NCBI GenBank assembly: GCA_001920415.1
Contig: MNJR01000139.1
Coordinates: 30,374 to 74,611, forward strand
Origin: Acidobacteria bacterium 13_1_20CM_3_53_8
GTDB lineage: Bacteria; Acidobacteriota; Blastocatellia; Pyrinomonadales; Pyrinomonadaceae
Length of the DNA: 44,238 bases
Reading direction: 5' to 3'
In this document: piece after piece, positions 24,965-33,000 of the stretch
Layout: each line of letters opens with the position of its first letter
Position numbering within the stretch: the stretch's first letter is position 1
Position numbers and translations under genes: made by a program
Notes under the pieces: generated by a model
Database searches by the model: none
The model's input: the letters and a program-made list of their open reading frames with translations, nothing else
What the model was told of the DNA's origin: nothing

Positions 24965-25636
24965 ATGATTATTGCAATTGACGGCCCATCGGGCGCGGGC
25001 AAGTCCACACTTGGAAGAATGCTCGCCAGAAAACTTAACTTGCTTTACATAGACACGGGCGCTATGTACCGCGCTGCGGCTCTGGCCGTGATTGAATCGG
25101 GCGTGAGCACAACGGACGAAGATGCTGTGGCCGATGTGGTTGCTCGCGCGCGTATCAACCTAGCGGGCGATCCAGATTCTTTGCAGGTGCTTTTGGACGG
25201 GCGCAATGTTTCGAATAAAATTCGCACCGAAGAGGTAAGCCAAACTTCATCCGTCATCTCTACGATTCCGGCTGTGCGACGCGCGCTCGTTGCAAGACAG
25301 CGCGAGATGGGCAAGCGTGGCAGCGTCGTTTTGGAAGGCAGAGACATAGGCACAGTGGTCTTCCCCGAAGCGGACGTAAAATTTTTTCTGACCGCGAGGC
25401 CGGAAGATCGCGCCCAACGACGATACGAAGAGGATCGCTTGCGAGAGAGCAACTTGACTTTCGACGAGACTCTGGACGACATCAACACGCGCGATGCACG
25501 CGACTCCACACGCGCAGACTCGCCGCTTCGCAAAGCCGATGACGCCATAGTAATTGATTCGACAGAGCTTTCGATTGAAGAGGTCTTTGCGAAAATGCTG
25601 AGCGCGATACGAGAGCGACAGGGAAGGGACGCGTAG
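24965..25636 (+). CDS. cmk: cytidylate kinase
   Basis: 223 residues. P-loop GPSGAGKST at 7-15, LLYIDTGAMYRAAALAV, NKIRTEEVSQTSSVIS, and the lid/NMP-binding block VLEGRDIGTVVFPEADVKFFLTARPEDRAQRRYEE, all in the expected order and length. The enzyme phosphorylates CMP and dCMP with ATP in the cytoplasm. The start ATG lies just after the class E repeat (leader ACTACTCCTTT) with no Shine-Dalgarno sequence. The C-terminus ...RQGRDA ends at a TAG inside a class F word (GACGCGTAGACGCGGGGACA), so the stop codon is supplied by repeat sequence. Confidence 0.96.
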   Translation: MIIAIDGPSGAGKSTLGRMLARKLNLLYIDTGAMYRAAALAVIESGVSTTDEDAVADVVARARINLAGDPDSLQVLLDGRNVSNKIRTEEVSQTSSVISTIPAVRRALVARQREMGKRGSVVLEGRDIGTVVFPEADVKFFLTARPEDRAQRRYEEDRLRESNLTFDETLDDINTRDARDSTRADSPLRKADDAIVIDSTELSIEEVFAKMLSAIRERQGRDA

Positions 25637-25655
25637 ACGCGGGGACACGGCGACC
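25627..25655. repeat. single-arm class F word overlapping the cmk stop
   Basis: GGACGCGTAGACGCGGGGAC carries the same units as 22337-22376, but no complementary arm follows. It overlaps the last codons of cmk. Confidence 0.6.
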
Positions 25656-25707
25656 GAGGAGACTGGTTGAAGAGCTTGTATGAAGCTTCAGAGATCACAA
25701 TTTAAGA

Positions 25708-25848
25708 GCAGTGACAAGAGACGAGCAAGAAAGAATTTTTAATCTTTAATTCAAATTGTTTTCAGTTTACAGAAAGAAGCTAATTGGTTTCACTTATTAA
25801 TATCAATGAAAAATTAAAAGTGTTTCATGCTCGTCTCTTGTCACTGTC
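25708..25848. repeat. inverted repeat with CAGTGACAAGAGACGAGCA ends
   Basis: A perfect 19-bp inverted repeat, CAGTGACAAGAGACGAGCA (left, about 25712) against its complement (right, to about 25848). The AT-rich interior contains weaker stems. It is the main content of the 25656-25930 gap before riboflavin synthase. No FMN riboswitch consensus is seen. Confidence 0.85.
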
Positions 25849-25930
25849 TGACTATCAGTTCTTCATCTCAGTTTGTCGCTGATTGGTTTTGTTGCAACTT
25901 TAGTCGTTCGTCTCTTCCGTTAAAGATTTC

Positions 25931-26584
25931 ATGTTCACAGGCATCATAGAAGAACTCGGTCGCATACGCAGCGTGGAGCGGCGAGGCGAGGGCGCGCGGC
26001 TTGTGATAGAAGCGCGCGCGGTGACTTCGGGGACGAGCGAGGGAGATTCAATCGCTGTTAACGGCGTGTGCCTGACTGCGATTGATGTCGAGAAAAATTC
26101 TTTCGCGGCGGACGGCTCGCGCGAAACTCTTCAACGCTCAACATTGGGCAATTTGCGCGCAGGCTCTTTTGTGAATCTTGAACGCGCCGTCACTCCTTCC
26201 ACACGCTTAGGCGGACACATCGTGCAGGGGCACGTTGACGCGCGCGGGCGATTTTTGAGCGCAACCGAGCACGGAGGCTCTTGGACTGTTCGCATAGCCT
26301 ATTCATCGGAAATAGCGCGCTACCTGGTCTTCAAAGGCTCTGTCGCAGTCGAAGGCATAAGCCTCACCATCGCAGGTCTCTCGGATGAATATTTCGAGAT
26401 AGCCATAATCCCGAAAACGTGGCATGTTACGAATCTCTCTCATCTCAGACCGAACGATGAAGTGAACCTCGAAGCAGACATTATAGCGAAATACGTCGAG
26501 CGCATCCTGACTGTCGGCGCATCTTTGAAAGACGAAGCCTCGCGCCTCACAATGGAGAAACTGGAAGAGTTGGGCTACAAATAA
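25931..26584 (+). CDS. ribE: riboflavin synthase, alpha chain
   Basis: 217 residues with the family's internal duplication. MFTGIIEELG at the start, NGVCLTAIDV and SFVNLERAVTPSTRLGGHIVQGHVDARG in the first barrel; then KGSVAVEGISLTIAGLSDEYFEIAIIPKTWHVTNL and EVNLEADIIAKYVERIL in the second. It dismutates two 6,7-dimethyl-8-ribityllumazine to riboflavin and a pyrimidinedione. A putative RBS is weak (GTTAAAGATTTC before ATG). Another riboflavin gene lies 2 kb downstream; lumazine synthase and the deaminase are not in the window. Confidence 0.95.
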   Translation: MFTGIIEELGRIRSVERRGEGARLVIEARAVTSGTSEGDSIAVNGVCLTAIDVEKNSFAADGSRETLQRSTLGNLRAGSFVNLERAVTPSTRLGGHIVQGHVDARGRFLSATEHGGSWTVRIAYSSEIARYLVFKGSVAVEGISLTIAGLSDEYFEIAIIPKTWHVTNLSHLRPNDEVNLEADIIAKYVERILTVGASLKDEASRLTMEKLEELGYK

Positions 26585-26597
26585 GAACTCAACCTGA

Positions 26598-27596
26598 ATG
26601 AAGCTCTCAACGAATCAAATCAACTACCTCAACATCGGCCTGATGCTGTTCTCCTGCGCGGTCGCATTCGCGTTGCCGTTCGAGTTGTTTCTGTTCTCCT
26701 ATGCGGTGCTTGGGCCATTGCACTATTTGACGGAAATCTCCTGGCTGCATGACAAGCATTATTTCACGGGAGTCGAGCAGGCTAAGAGAAGAAGACGAGC
26801 GAAGCGCTACTGGCTGATTCTGGTCTCAGTGACGATGTGCGTGCTGCTGTTCGGGTTCGTTGCCGAAAAGACCGGGCATGCAGTCAGCCCCAAGTGGGAG
26901 ATAACGATGTTCTATTCGGTCTTCGTAGCGGCGCTGCTCGTTTCGTTGATAGAGAACACGCTCGCTCGCGCGCTTGTGATTGTGATGGCTGCCGGAGCGT
27001 TCCTTCTTTTCAACGACGCAAGATACTATGCCGTTCTGGCATTTTTCATAGTCACGATCATACACGTCCTTCTCTTCACGGGCGCGTTCATACTGTTCGG
27101 CGCGCTCAAGAGCCGAAGCGCTTCGGGCATTTTGTCTCTCGCCGTATTCGTGCTTTGCGCCGCGAGCTTCTTTCTGATAGCGCCCGAATCGGCGCGCGCG
27201 GCTGGCGATTACATCAGGGGCAGCTATCAACCATTCAACGCGCTCAACGCAGAATTGCTACGTCTCTTTGGCTTTAGCGCTGGAGTTAGCGGGCAGGAGA
27301 TTTACGAATCGAGCAAAGGGTTGATGATAATGCGGCTCATAGCCTTTGCCTACACCTATCACTACCTGAACTGGTTCTCCAAGACTTCCATCATCAGGTG
27401 GCACGAGATTCCAAAATCAAGAACCGTTCTTATAGTCGCGCTGTGGATAATCTCGCTGGCAATCTACGCACGAGATTACACGACGGGGATGGCGGCGCTC
27501 TACTTCCTTAGCATCCTTCACGTCATGCTGGAGTTTCCGTTGAACCACTACACCTTCGCAGGCATAGCACGCGAGCTTTACGCTATAGCCAGGTGA
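26598..27596 (+). CDS. polytopic membrane protein, His-rich (unassigned)
   Basis: 332 residues, eight or more predicted transmembrane helices. It begins 13 nt after ribE. Histidines and aromatic residues sit at helix ends: YAVLGPLHYLTEISWLHDKHYF near 35-56, AYTYHYLNWFSKT near 252-264 and SILHVMLEFPLNHYTF near 305-320. The arrangement recalls Brp/Blh-type iron oxygenases, which use paired membrane histidines, but I cannot identify the family from the motifs. The proximity to ribE suggests a shared transcript, not a shared pathway. Compositionally normal. Confidence 0.75.
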   Translation: MKLSTNQINYLNIGLMLFSCAVAFALPFELFLFSYAVLGPLHYLTEISWLHDKHYFTGVEQAKRRRRAKRYWLILVSVTMCVLLFGFVAEKTGHAVSPKWEITMFYSVFVAALLVSLIENTLARALVIVMAAGAFLLFNDARYYAVLAFFIVTIIHVLLFTGAFILFGALKSRSASGILSLAVFVLCAASFFLIAPESARAAGDYIRGSYQPFNALNAELLRLFGFSAGVSGQEIYESSKGLMIMRLIAFAYTYHYLNWFSKTSIIRWHEIPKSRTVLIVALWIISLAIYARDYTTGMAALYFLSILHVMLEFPLNHYTFAGIARELYAIAR

Positions 27597-27796
27597 GCGA
27601 GAAAGCGGGACAAACGCGTCTTTGGTTATTCAGGAAAATTGCTGTCGGATTATTTCGTCAGGTGGCGCTTCTATGCTGCGCGCTCTTCGGCGCTCTCTTC
27701 ATTAATCTTCGGGACATTACAGGCGTCTCACGCTCAGGCACTCGGATTGCCACACGGCAAGACCGGCTTTACGAAATAAAGATTTGGAGTGGACTG

Positions 27797-28372
27797 ATGC
27801 GAAAGAGATTCTTGATGATGGTTATGGCTGTCGGCTTACTTCTCTCATTCAACTTCTTGAGCGCGCGTGCGCAGACAAGTGCGCGCCCCGGTAGTGGCGA
27901 CGATGAGACGCCGCGCTACGAGATTGGCGGGCAATTATTCTCGTTTCACGGCCACGATCTGGGTTTTGGGTGGGGCGCTGGCGGCAGATTCAGTTACAAC
28001 CTGAATGACTGGGTCGCACTTGATAACGAAATAAATTTTTTCCTGCCCGACGAAGGCCCGCCGTACGCTACTCAAGGTTTGTTCGGCGTAAAAGTGGGAA
28101 AGCGAATCAAAAAGAAGGTGGGCGTTTTCCTTAAAGTCAGGCCGGGTTTCCAAACAAACTTCTACGTCAACGGGCAGGACGAGGCCAGATTCTTAATAGA
28201 CGTTGGCGGCGTGGCCGAAATTTATCCCAATCGCCACATAGTTCTGCGCTTCGATGCAGGCGATGTCATCATCCCATTCAGCAACCAGATGGTAGACACA
28301 GGATTGGGCACACCCCGTCTAGGCACTACGCACAATCTTCAATACAACTTCGGCGTCGGCCTTCGTTTCTGA
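27797..28372 (+). CDS. exported beta-barrel outer-membrane protein
   Basis: Start at ATG 27797 (191 residues) chosen because TGGAG lies 8-12 nt upstream and a typical signal peptide follows (MRKRFLMMVMAVGLLLSFNFLSARAQ). The longer frame from 27593 begins inside the previous gene. The mature chain alternates strands with aromatic edges: RYEIGGQLFSF, GWGAGGRFSYNLNDWVALDNEINFF, GLFGVKVGKRIKKKVGVFLKVRPGF, ARFLIDVGGVAEIYP, RHIVLRFDAGDVII, and LQYNFGVGLRF ending in Phe, the usual Omp85 recognition residue. This predicts an eight-stranded OmpA/OmpW-type barrel with unknown function. It is likely inserted by the BAM/TAM machinery. Confidence 0.8.
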   Translation: MRKRFLMMVMAVGLLLSFNFLSARAQTSARPGSGDDETPRYEIGGQLFSFHGHDLGFGWGAGGRFSYNLNDWVALDNEINFFLPDEGPPYATQGLFGVKVGKRIKKKVGVFLKVRPGFQTNFYVNGQDEARFLIDVGGVAEIYPNRHIVLRFDAGDVIIPFSNQMVDTGLGTPRLGTTHNLQYNFGVGLRF

Positions 28373-28383
28373 ATAGCAAGGAT

Positions 28384-28496
28384 GAAGAAGGCAAAAGGCA
28401 AAAGTAAAAAGGTAAAAGTTAGGGGAAGCCAATCTTTTATTAAATCCGGTTTCATCCTTTCTTTTGCCTTTTACCTTTTTACTTTTGCCTTCTTCA
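28384..28496. repeat. inverted repeat, word class A (copy 5)
   Basis: Arms GAAGGCAAAAGGCAAAAGTA (28386-28420) and complement (28461-28492). The loop GGGGAAGCCAATCTTTTATT is nearly the copy 4 loop, though its right half (CCGGTTTCATCC) is diverged. Confidence 0.9.
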
Positions 28497-28597
28497 TTCA
28501 TTCCTGCTTTTCACTGACAGTCGCAAAATGTATGGCTTTCGGGTAACATATAGAGCGTTTATTGTATCTCCCTGAAGATTTGAGCCGACAACCCGAA

Positions 28598-29770
28598 ATG
28601 CCTTTCGCATCAATTGAAGACGCCGCCGCAGACATACGCGACGGTCGCATGGTGGTAATCGTTGACGACGAAGACCGCGAGAACGAGGGCGACCTTGCAA
28701 TCGCGGCTGAGAAGGTGACGCCTGAAATTATTAATTTCATGGCGACGCACGCGCGCGGCCTTATCTGCATGCCGCTAACGGAAGAGCGTTGCGACGAGCT
28801 TCACCTGACGATGCAGGTCGCGGACAATACTTCTTTTCTAGGCACAGCATTCACAATCTCGATTGAAGCGCGCAAAGGCGTCACGACCGGAATCTCTGCG
28901 TCTGATCGCGCTACAACTATTCTGACCGCAGTTGACCCTAAGACCAGGCCACAGGATTTGGCTAGACCGGGACATGTCTTTCCGTTGCGTGCTAGAAAAG
29001 GCGGCGTGCTCGTCCGACCGGGACAAACGGAAGCGATTGTTGATCTGGCGCGAATCGCGGGTCTTTATCCGGCGGGCGTCATCTGCGAGATCATGAACGA
29101 TGACGGCACTATGGCGCGCCTGCCCGAGCTTGAAGAGTTTGCTGAAAAGCATGACTTGAAAATCATCTCGGTCGCGGAACTCGTGCGCTATCGCATGAGG
29201 AAAGAGACTTTGATACGGCGCGCGGCTGAGACGGATTTGCCGACCGTTTACGGGCGCTTTCGCGCGATAGCTTTCGAGAACGTAGTCAACACGGAAGTCC
29301 ATCTGGCTATGGTGATGGGCGATGTGCGAACCGATGAGCCTGTGCTCGTTCGCGTACATACTGAGAACGTCACGTGTGATATGTTCGGCTCGCTGATTGA
29401 CGACACGGGCTTTCAACTTCACACGGCGCTCGAAAAGATTGCGGCTGAAGGTAGAGGCGTAGTGCTCTACTTGCGTCAGCGCGAGCACGGGCTTGACCTC
29501 ATTCACCAACTGCGCACGTATCAGTTGATGCAGGAGCGCGGTCTTACTAAACGCGAGGCGAGCGTCGAGACGGGCTATGGAATTGACCGTGATTACGGCG
29601 TGGGCGCGCAGATTCTTCACGAACTGGGCTTGCGTCGAATCGTTCTATTGACTAATAACCCGCCGCATGTGACGGCGCTCGAAGGATTCGAGCTTGAAAT
29701 TGCAGGAAACGTTCCGCTGGGTTCCCCCGCCCGCGATAGTTCTATGAACGGCGCGATGACTAAAGAATAA
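28598..29770 (+). CDS. ribB: DHBP synthase with degenerate GTP cyclohydrolase II domain (RibBX-like)
   Basis: 390 residues from ATG 28598 (TTG at 28562 is possible; no strong ribosome binding site). Residues 1-200 are 3,4-dihydroxy-2-butanone 4-phosphate synthase: [11 protein letters not shown] (23-33), [36 protein letters not shown]. Residue 143 in the [11 protein letters not shown] motif is Gln, where E. coli RibB has a metal-binding His. Residues about 205-385 align with GTP cyclohydrolase II but the three zinc Cys are N257, D268 and T270 ([18 protein letters not shown]), and RQEGRGIGL reads RQREHGLDL (293-301). This domain is probably not a GTP cyclohydrolase. RibBX proteins with such a domain are described in Proteobacteria. 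Product: DHBP from ribulose 5-phosphate. Confidence 0.88.
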   Translation: MPFASIEDAAADIRDGRMVVIVDDEDRENEGDLAIAAEKVTPEIINFMATHARGLICMPLTEERCDELHLTMQVADNTSFLGTAFTISIEARKGVTTGISASDRATTILTAVDPKTRPQDLARPGHVFPLRARKGGVLVRPGQTEAIVDLARIAGLYPAGVICEIMNDDGTMARLPELEEFAEKHDLKIISVAELVRYRMRKETLIRRAAETDLPTVYGRFRAIAFENVVNTEVHLAMVMGDVRTDEPVLVRVHTENVTCDMFGSLIDDTGFQLHTALEKIAAEGRGVVLYLRQREHGLDLIHQLRTYQLMQERGLTKREASVETGYGIDRDYGVGAQILHELGLRRIVLLTNNPPHVTALEGFELEIAGNVPLGSPARDSSMNGAMTKE

Positions 29771-29777
29771 GAGAGTG

Positions 29778-29925
29778 TTTCAAAATCCGCTTAGCGAGCT
29801 TAAGTTTTTATCTTTGCGTCTTTGCGTGAACCTCTAGTTCTAAATAAGCTCGACTTTCGAGTAACTTGTGGTTTCTCGCAAAGCGCAAAGTTAAAAACTT
29901 AAGCTCGCAAAGATTTGAAATGAAC
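29778..29925. repeat. inverted repeat with GCTTAAGTTTTTATCTTTGCG arms (class G)
   Basis: The left arm 29778-29826 (TTTCAAAATC, GCGAGCTTAAGTTTTTATCT) pairs with the right arm 29878-29920 (AAAACTTAAGCTCGC, AAAGATTTGAAA). It occupies the ribB-tamB gap together with a second repeat. Confidence 0.85.
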
Positions 29926-29992
29926 TCTAAGTTTCAGATTAACTGCTTTTTGACTTGAAACTTGAAACCTGAAACTTGTAACCTGCTTCTGC
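29926..29992. repeat. inverted repeat of AAACTTGAAACCTG units (class G2)
   Basis: CTAAGTTTCAG (left) pairs with the tandem TTGAAACTTGAAACCTGAAA (right). The loop ATTAACTGCTTTTTGA resembles the class C loop (AACTGCTTTTAA in reverse orientation). Confidence 0.7.
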
Positions 29993-30061
29993 TCTCCCAA
30001 TCACATTGATTCTGGAGCTGGCCGCTCGCCGTGATAAGGGGCGGCTTATGGCGAACGCTTT

Positions 30062-33000
30062 ATGCCTTCTGACCAACGTGACGACGCCTCGTCTGTTCCG
30101 CCGCCACCGGGTGAGGAAAAGAGAGAAGTTCGCAAGGCGCTGGAGTCGGAGACGGACGAACCGCTTCCGCCCGCAGCCGAACGCGCAGCCGAGCGCGATG
30201 CGAACCGTGAGACCCCGCGCACGCCGCAGGGCTGGCGCAGGCGCTGGCTCACGCGACGCAACGCCTTCATAGCCACGATTGCGATTGCTGTGGGCCTGGT
30301 CGCGCTAATACTGCTCGCCGTACTCACCTATCGTCTGGGCTACGTTGATCGCTATATAGCCAACCAGATCAAAAACACTTTCGCCAATTACGGCATACGC
30401 GCCGACATACGAGAGTTTCACACGGCAATCAGCCCGCGCACGGTCGAGATGAGCGATGTTCAATTGTACGATGCGCAGACGGGCGAGCGATTGGGGAAGA
30501 TTGATCGCATCCTTGCGACCGTTCGTGTGACAGACCTCTACTCTCTGAGCTTGAAACGCAACATCAATCTGGAATCGCTCACGATGGACGGTCTGGAAGC
30601 GTGGGTTCAGTTCGACGAGCAGGGACGCTCTAATTTCAGGAATCTTCATCTTCCGCCGCCTGAGCCGAACAAGCGCATACTCTTCTCTTATTCAACCGCG
30701 CAGGTTCAGATCAACAACGCAGTCATACACTACGGCGATCAGCAGCATTCTATCTCCGGCGAAGCGCGGAACATTCGCGCGACAGTTCAGCCGGATGATC
30801 CAGCAGCCCCTACTGAAAGCTGGATGAACACCGTCACGCTTTCGGCTTCAAATTCTACGTTTGTTTATGACGGTCGCCCCGTTAACGACATTAGCCTGGA
30901 CGCACGCGGGCGCATCAACCAGACTCGCGCTGAAGTTCAAGACCTCGTTTTGCGCTCGCCTCTTGCGGAAGCGCGCATTGTGGGCGTGATGGACGACTGG
31001 CGCAACCTGACTTACAACATGCAGACGACAGCGCGCGTTGATCTCACACAGCTTTCTGACGTTCTTCATGCGAGCACGACCATGCGCGGCGTTGGGCAGT
31101 TCGTTGGAAAAATTTCGGGAGAGGGCGAGCGTTATAGAGTTGACGGACAGATTACTTCCGACGCGCTCGCAGCAGACGGCGTTAGATTGCAGGCGCTGAA
31201 TCTGACGGCGAGCGGCACAGGGCAGGGGAAGAGTTATGACATGAACGGTCGCGCGGTCGCTCAGCTTCTGACCGCAGGCGATTTTCAGTTGAACGCGATT
31301 CAGTTGACAGGGCACGTGATGGGCACGGGAACGGACTTTCGCTGGCTGGGCGAATTGCGTTCTCAGGCCGCGCGATACGGCGCGACGAGCATAGCCGGTC
31401 TGATATTGAACGACGTTGCTGCGGAGATGCGCGACCAGACTTTGACGGTCTCTGCCGGACACGGAGGCGCTGGACAGGTACTCTCTGCGGGCGCGAGTGT
31501 GGGCGGCGTCACGGTCTCCGATATTCGTGCGCGTTCTGAAAACGGAACGACTTCGGGCGGAGCAGCGAGCGCGCAGGCTGGAACGATAACGGCTTCGGGC
31601 GCTCGCGTGAATGGATTGACCGCAAACGGAATTGATTTCACTAGCCACGAAGGCGGCGCGACCGATGTGACGGTTGACAGTCTCCGTGTCGGAAGCGTGA
31701 ACGCGGGTGGCGCGCAGACTGGAAGCTTGAACATAGCTGGCGTCAGATTGGCAATCCTGAACGGTCGCGTTGAAGGCTCAAGCGGCGACGTCAACGCGGG
31801 GACAGTGACGGTTGCAAAGACGCAGGACTTTGCCGGAGGACAAGTTGAAAACGTGCGACTCGCGCATCCTGTCTTCGTCGTAGAGCCTTCGGGGCGTTAT
31901 CGTGCGAGCGCCGATTTAAGTTTGGGCGGCGGCGTGTTGGGCCAAGTTAATCTTGGCGCGGCGCGCGCCGCTCTGGTCGCAACGAACAACCAGATTCAGT
32001 TACAGAATTTCACAGCCGACGTGATGGGCGGTCGCGCTGCTGGCAACGCTACTGTGAGCACAGCGCGCGGCGGAGCTTCACAGGTCGCCGCGAACTTCAG
32101 TGATTTAGACATAGGCAAACTTCTCTCTCTAACTTCCGGTCGCGTCGTTCCGGTCGCAGGAAAAGCAACTGGCGAAGTTAATCTTTCGTTTCCCGGAACT
32201 AATCTTCAAGCAGCAAGCGGAACTGTCCGCGCAGATTTCAATGCTGAGACGGGAGATGAGACGAGCGGGCGCACGCCTCTGAACGGAACGGTCGCGCTCC
32301 GTGCAACGCGCGGGCTTTTCGAGATTGAGCAGGCAAACTTAAAAACTGCTTCGAGCGAGTTGACTGCTACGGGTCAATTCTCGTTCACGAGCGATCAATC
32401 CAACCTGCAAGTCAATCTGAATTCGTCGGACGCTTCCGATCTTCGCAACATCATCGTTTCATCTGGACTGTTGCCGGACATCAGCGACCAGCTTGATGCT
32501 TACAACATAGAACTCGGCGGGCATCTTGCTTTCAATGGAACGTTGCGAGGTAAGCTAACAGAGCCGAGCGTTGACGGGCGATTCACTCTTGATTCTCTTA
32601 GCATAAACGGTCACGACATGGGCGCTCTCTCCGCCATTATGAACAGCACGCCCGACGTGTTTCGTATCACTGACGGGCAATTAGCCGAGCGCGACGGCGG
32701 CGGAATTAAGTTCACGCTAGACGCGCCGCTTGCTGGTAAGAACAACGTATCGTTGACCGCTCAGCTTGATCGCACCAACGGCGGAAACCTGCTCGCCGCG
32801 ATAGACGCTTTTACAAATAAGCAAGATAGTTTCGGCCCCACCAAAACGCCCACTTATTCCTCTCTGGATTTTCAGTCCGATGTATCGGGTCAGGTTAGCG
32901 TCACGGGAATCCCGAATGCCATGCAGGGCAATGCGGACTTGCGATTCGCGCCCGGACAGATTCGCGGTGAGCCTTTCCAATCAATCATTGCTCGCGCGAC

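Noticed and set aside
25656-25930. FMN riboswitch upstream of ribE
   Set aside because: The region lacks the conserved RFN-element segments; it holds an inverted repeat and AT-rich sequence.
27593-27796. N-terminal extension of the beta-barrel protein, overlapping the preceding gene
   Set aside because: A later ATG with a ribosome binding site yields a proper signal peptide, which the long form would bury.
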